From: Oligoflexia bacterium
GTDB taxonomy: Bacteria > Bdellovibrionota > UBA1018
NCBI GenBank assembly: GCA_903895855.1
Contig: CAITVN010000015.1
Location: 62,001-126,000, forward strand
Reading direction: 5' to 3'
Length of the DNA: 64,000 bases
The notes beneath the pieces were generated by a model. That model had not been told where the DNA came from, did no database searches, and saw only the letters and a program-made list of their open reading frames with translations. A program made the translations under genes and the position numbers. Below, one piece after another: positions 63,281 to 64,000 of this stretch. Within the stretch, counting starts at the first letter, position 1. Every line of letters starts with the position of its first letter.

Positions 63281-64000
63281 CGAAGGTTCTCACGAGTATT
63301 TGATTGTTGAGGCGATTAACCGGGGTGTTCAATTCGGCCATGTCGATCGGAAATTCAAAAAGCGTTTTCAAGTTCGCCAGGTCGAGAAAGCGCAGCCCGG
63401 TCGGCAAAGATTTAGGAAACGAGTAGCCTTCATAAGAGTTTTGGGCGTCATGGATATTTTGGGCATTGCCTGTAGTCGCGTCTGTTCTGACGCCAATCAC
63501 AAACCCCCACTCACCAAACGAAGGTACATTGACGTGATAGGGAGCGGTTTTGAATCCCGCCTCTTTCAGTGTGTTCACTACGATCCAGTACGATTTTCTG
63601 GCAAAATAAGGCGATGTGCTTTGCACCACAACCTTACCGCCCGCACGAATTTTTTTAGCGAGTGCTCTGTAGAAACTCAGTGAGTACAACTTGCCCAAAG
63701 AGAAATTCGAAGGGTCAGGAAAATCGATCACCGCAAAATCAAATTGCTGGTTGGTTGATTTGATCCATAAAAAGGCATCGTCATTGATGACCTGCACCTT
63801 GGGTGAATTGAGTGAATCGAGATTAAATCGGGTGAGAAGTGAATTGTTTTTAAAAAGCTTGGTCATGTGCCCATCGAGGTCAACCAAGGTAATCGATTCA
63901 ACTGATGGGTATTTCAACACTTCACGCGCAGCTAGGCCATCGCCGCCGCCTAAAATGAGAACCGATTTTGGATTTGCTATCGACGCCAGCCCTGGGTGAA
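63249..64000 (-). CDS. Spermidine-synthase-like methyltransferase-fold protein (5' partial)
   Basis: The frame runs off the window end, so the N-terminus is missing. The visible part begins in the cofactor loop ILGGGDGLAAREVLKYP then ITLVDLDGHM, followed by VINDDAFLWIKS, AVIDFPDPSNFSLGKLYS and VVQSTSPYFARKSYW: aminopropyltransferase/spermidine synthase traits. Many such proteins carry an N-terminal membrane domain, not visible here. Partner of the adjacent exported flavoprotein by overlap. Confidence 0.85.
   Translation of the reverse strand, partial: HPGLASIANPKSVLILGGGDGLAAREVLKYPSVESITLVDLDGHMTKLFKNNSLLTRFNLDSLNSPKVQVINDDAFLWIKSTNQQFDFAVIDFPDPSNFSLGKLYSLSFYRALAKKIRAGGKVVVQSTSPYFARKSYWIVVNTLKEAGFKTAPYHVNVPSFGEWGFVIGVRTDATTGNAQNIHDAQNSYEGYSFPKSLPTGLRFLDLANLKTLFEFPIDMAELNTPVNRLNNQILVRTFDEEWSKVVSH

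Overview
The window comes from a Gram-negative bacterium of moderate GC. It has outer-membrane barrels, lipoproteins, LolA-like and Tat exports and murein transglycosylases. The mix of secreted proteases, HD-GYP, FHA and FecR proteins and solitary AAA/DUF4143 ATPases would fit Bdellovibrionota or a related delta-type lineage, but there is no rRNA and the placement is inference. No rRNA, tRNA, CRISPR array, integrase or recognisable transposase gene was seen.

Region 1 (1-6023, plus strand) is the most striking part: the 3' portion of what looks like a magnetosome gene cluster. Tightly packed, mostly overlapping genes encode a PDZ protein with a NifX-like domain, an intact HtrA/MamE-type protease, a MamO-like degenerate protease, two membrane-anchored CxxC proteins, a small LapA/MamL-like protein, an EcsC-like protein, a MamB-type cation diffusion facilitator with altered metal ligands, and a small glycine-rich membrane protein. 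A Fic/Doc toxin-antitoxin pair and an AAA/DUF4143 ATPase follow. Then, on the minus strand, comes a ferrous-iron operon (DtxR-FeoA fusion, FeoB, Cys-rich Feo partner, small cation transporter) behind a Fur-like site. Iron supply and magnetosome-type genes are therefore neighbours.

Region 2 (12.3-25.3 kb) carries an OprB-like porin operon and an MHS-family symporter flanking a strong Fur box. It also has two more toxin-antitoxin systems (RelB/ParE-like, HipBA), a second AAA/DUF4143 gene, an SDR enzyme, and a secreted subtilase with a ricin-type lectin tail. Just after the subtilase stop codon lies a 420-bp inverted-repeat element flanked by a 12-bp direct repeat. Region 3 (25.4-41.5 kb) holds a five-gene ABC/LolA-like/beta-barrel export operon. 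It is followed by a SLT transglycosylase and a papain-like protease, a FecR-barrel protein, small Fe-S proteins, Slt, a third AAA/DUF4143 gene and secreted proteins, one preceded by an 8-bp tandem repeat.

Region 4 (41.8-64 kb) is mainly housekeeping and signalling: YchF, Pth, Prs, ferredoxin, CBS, STAS-like, HD-GYP and FHA proteins, citrate synthase, a fused GAPDH-PGK enzyme, a fourth AAA/DUF4143 gene, M42 peptidase, HEPN/MNT, a CDF transporter, a Tat-exported flavoprotein and a spermidine-synthase-like protein cut by the window end. Two patterns recur across the window. Each of the four AAA/DUF4143 genes has its own inverted repeat directly before its start codon. Several genes, including these, have a -10-like hexamer 6-9 nt before the start and no Shine-Dalgarno sequence, suggesting leaderless mRNAs.
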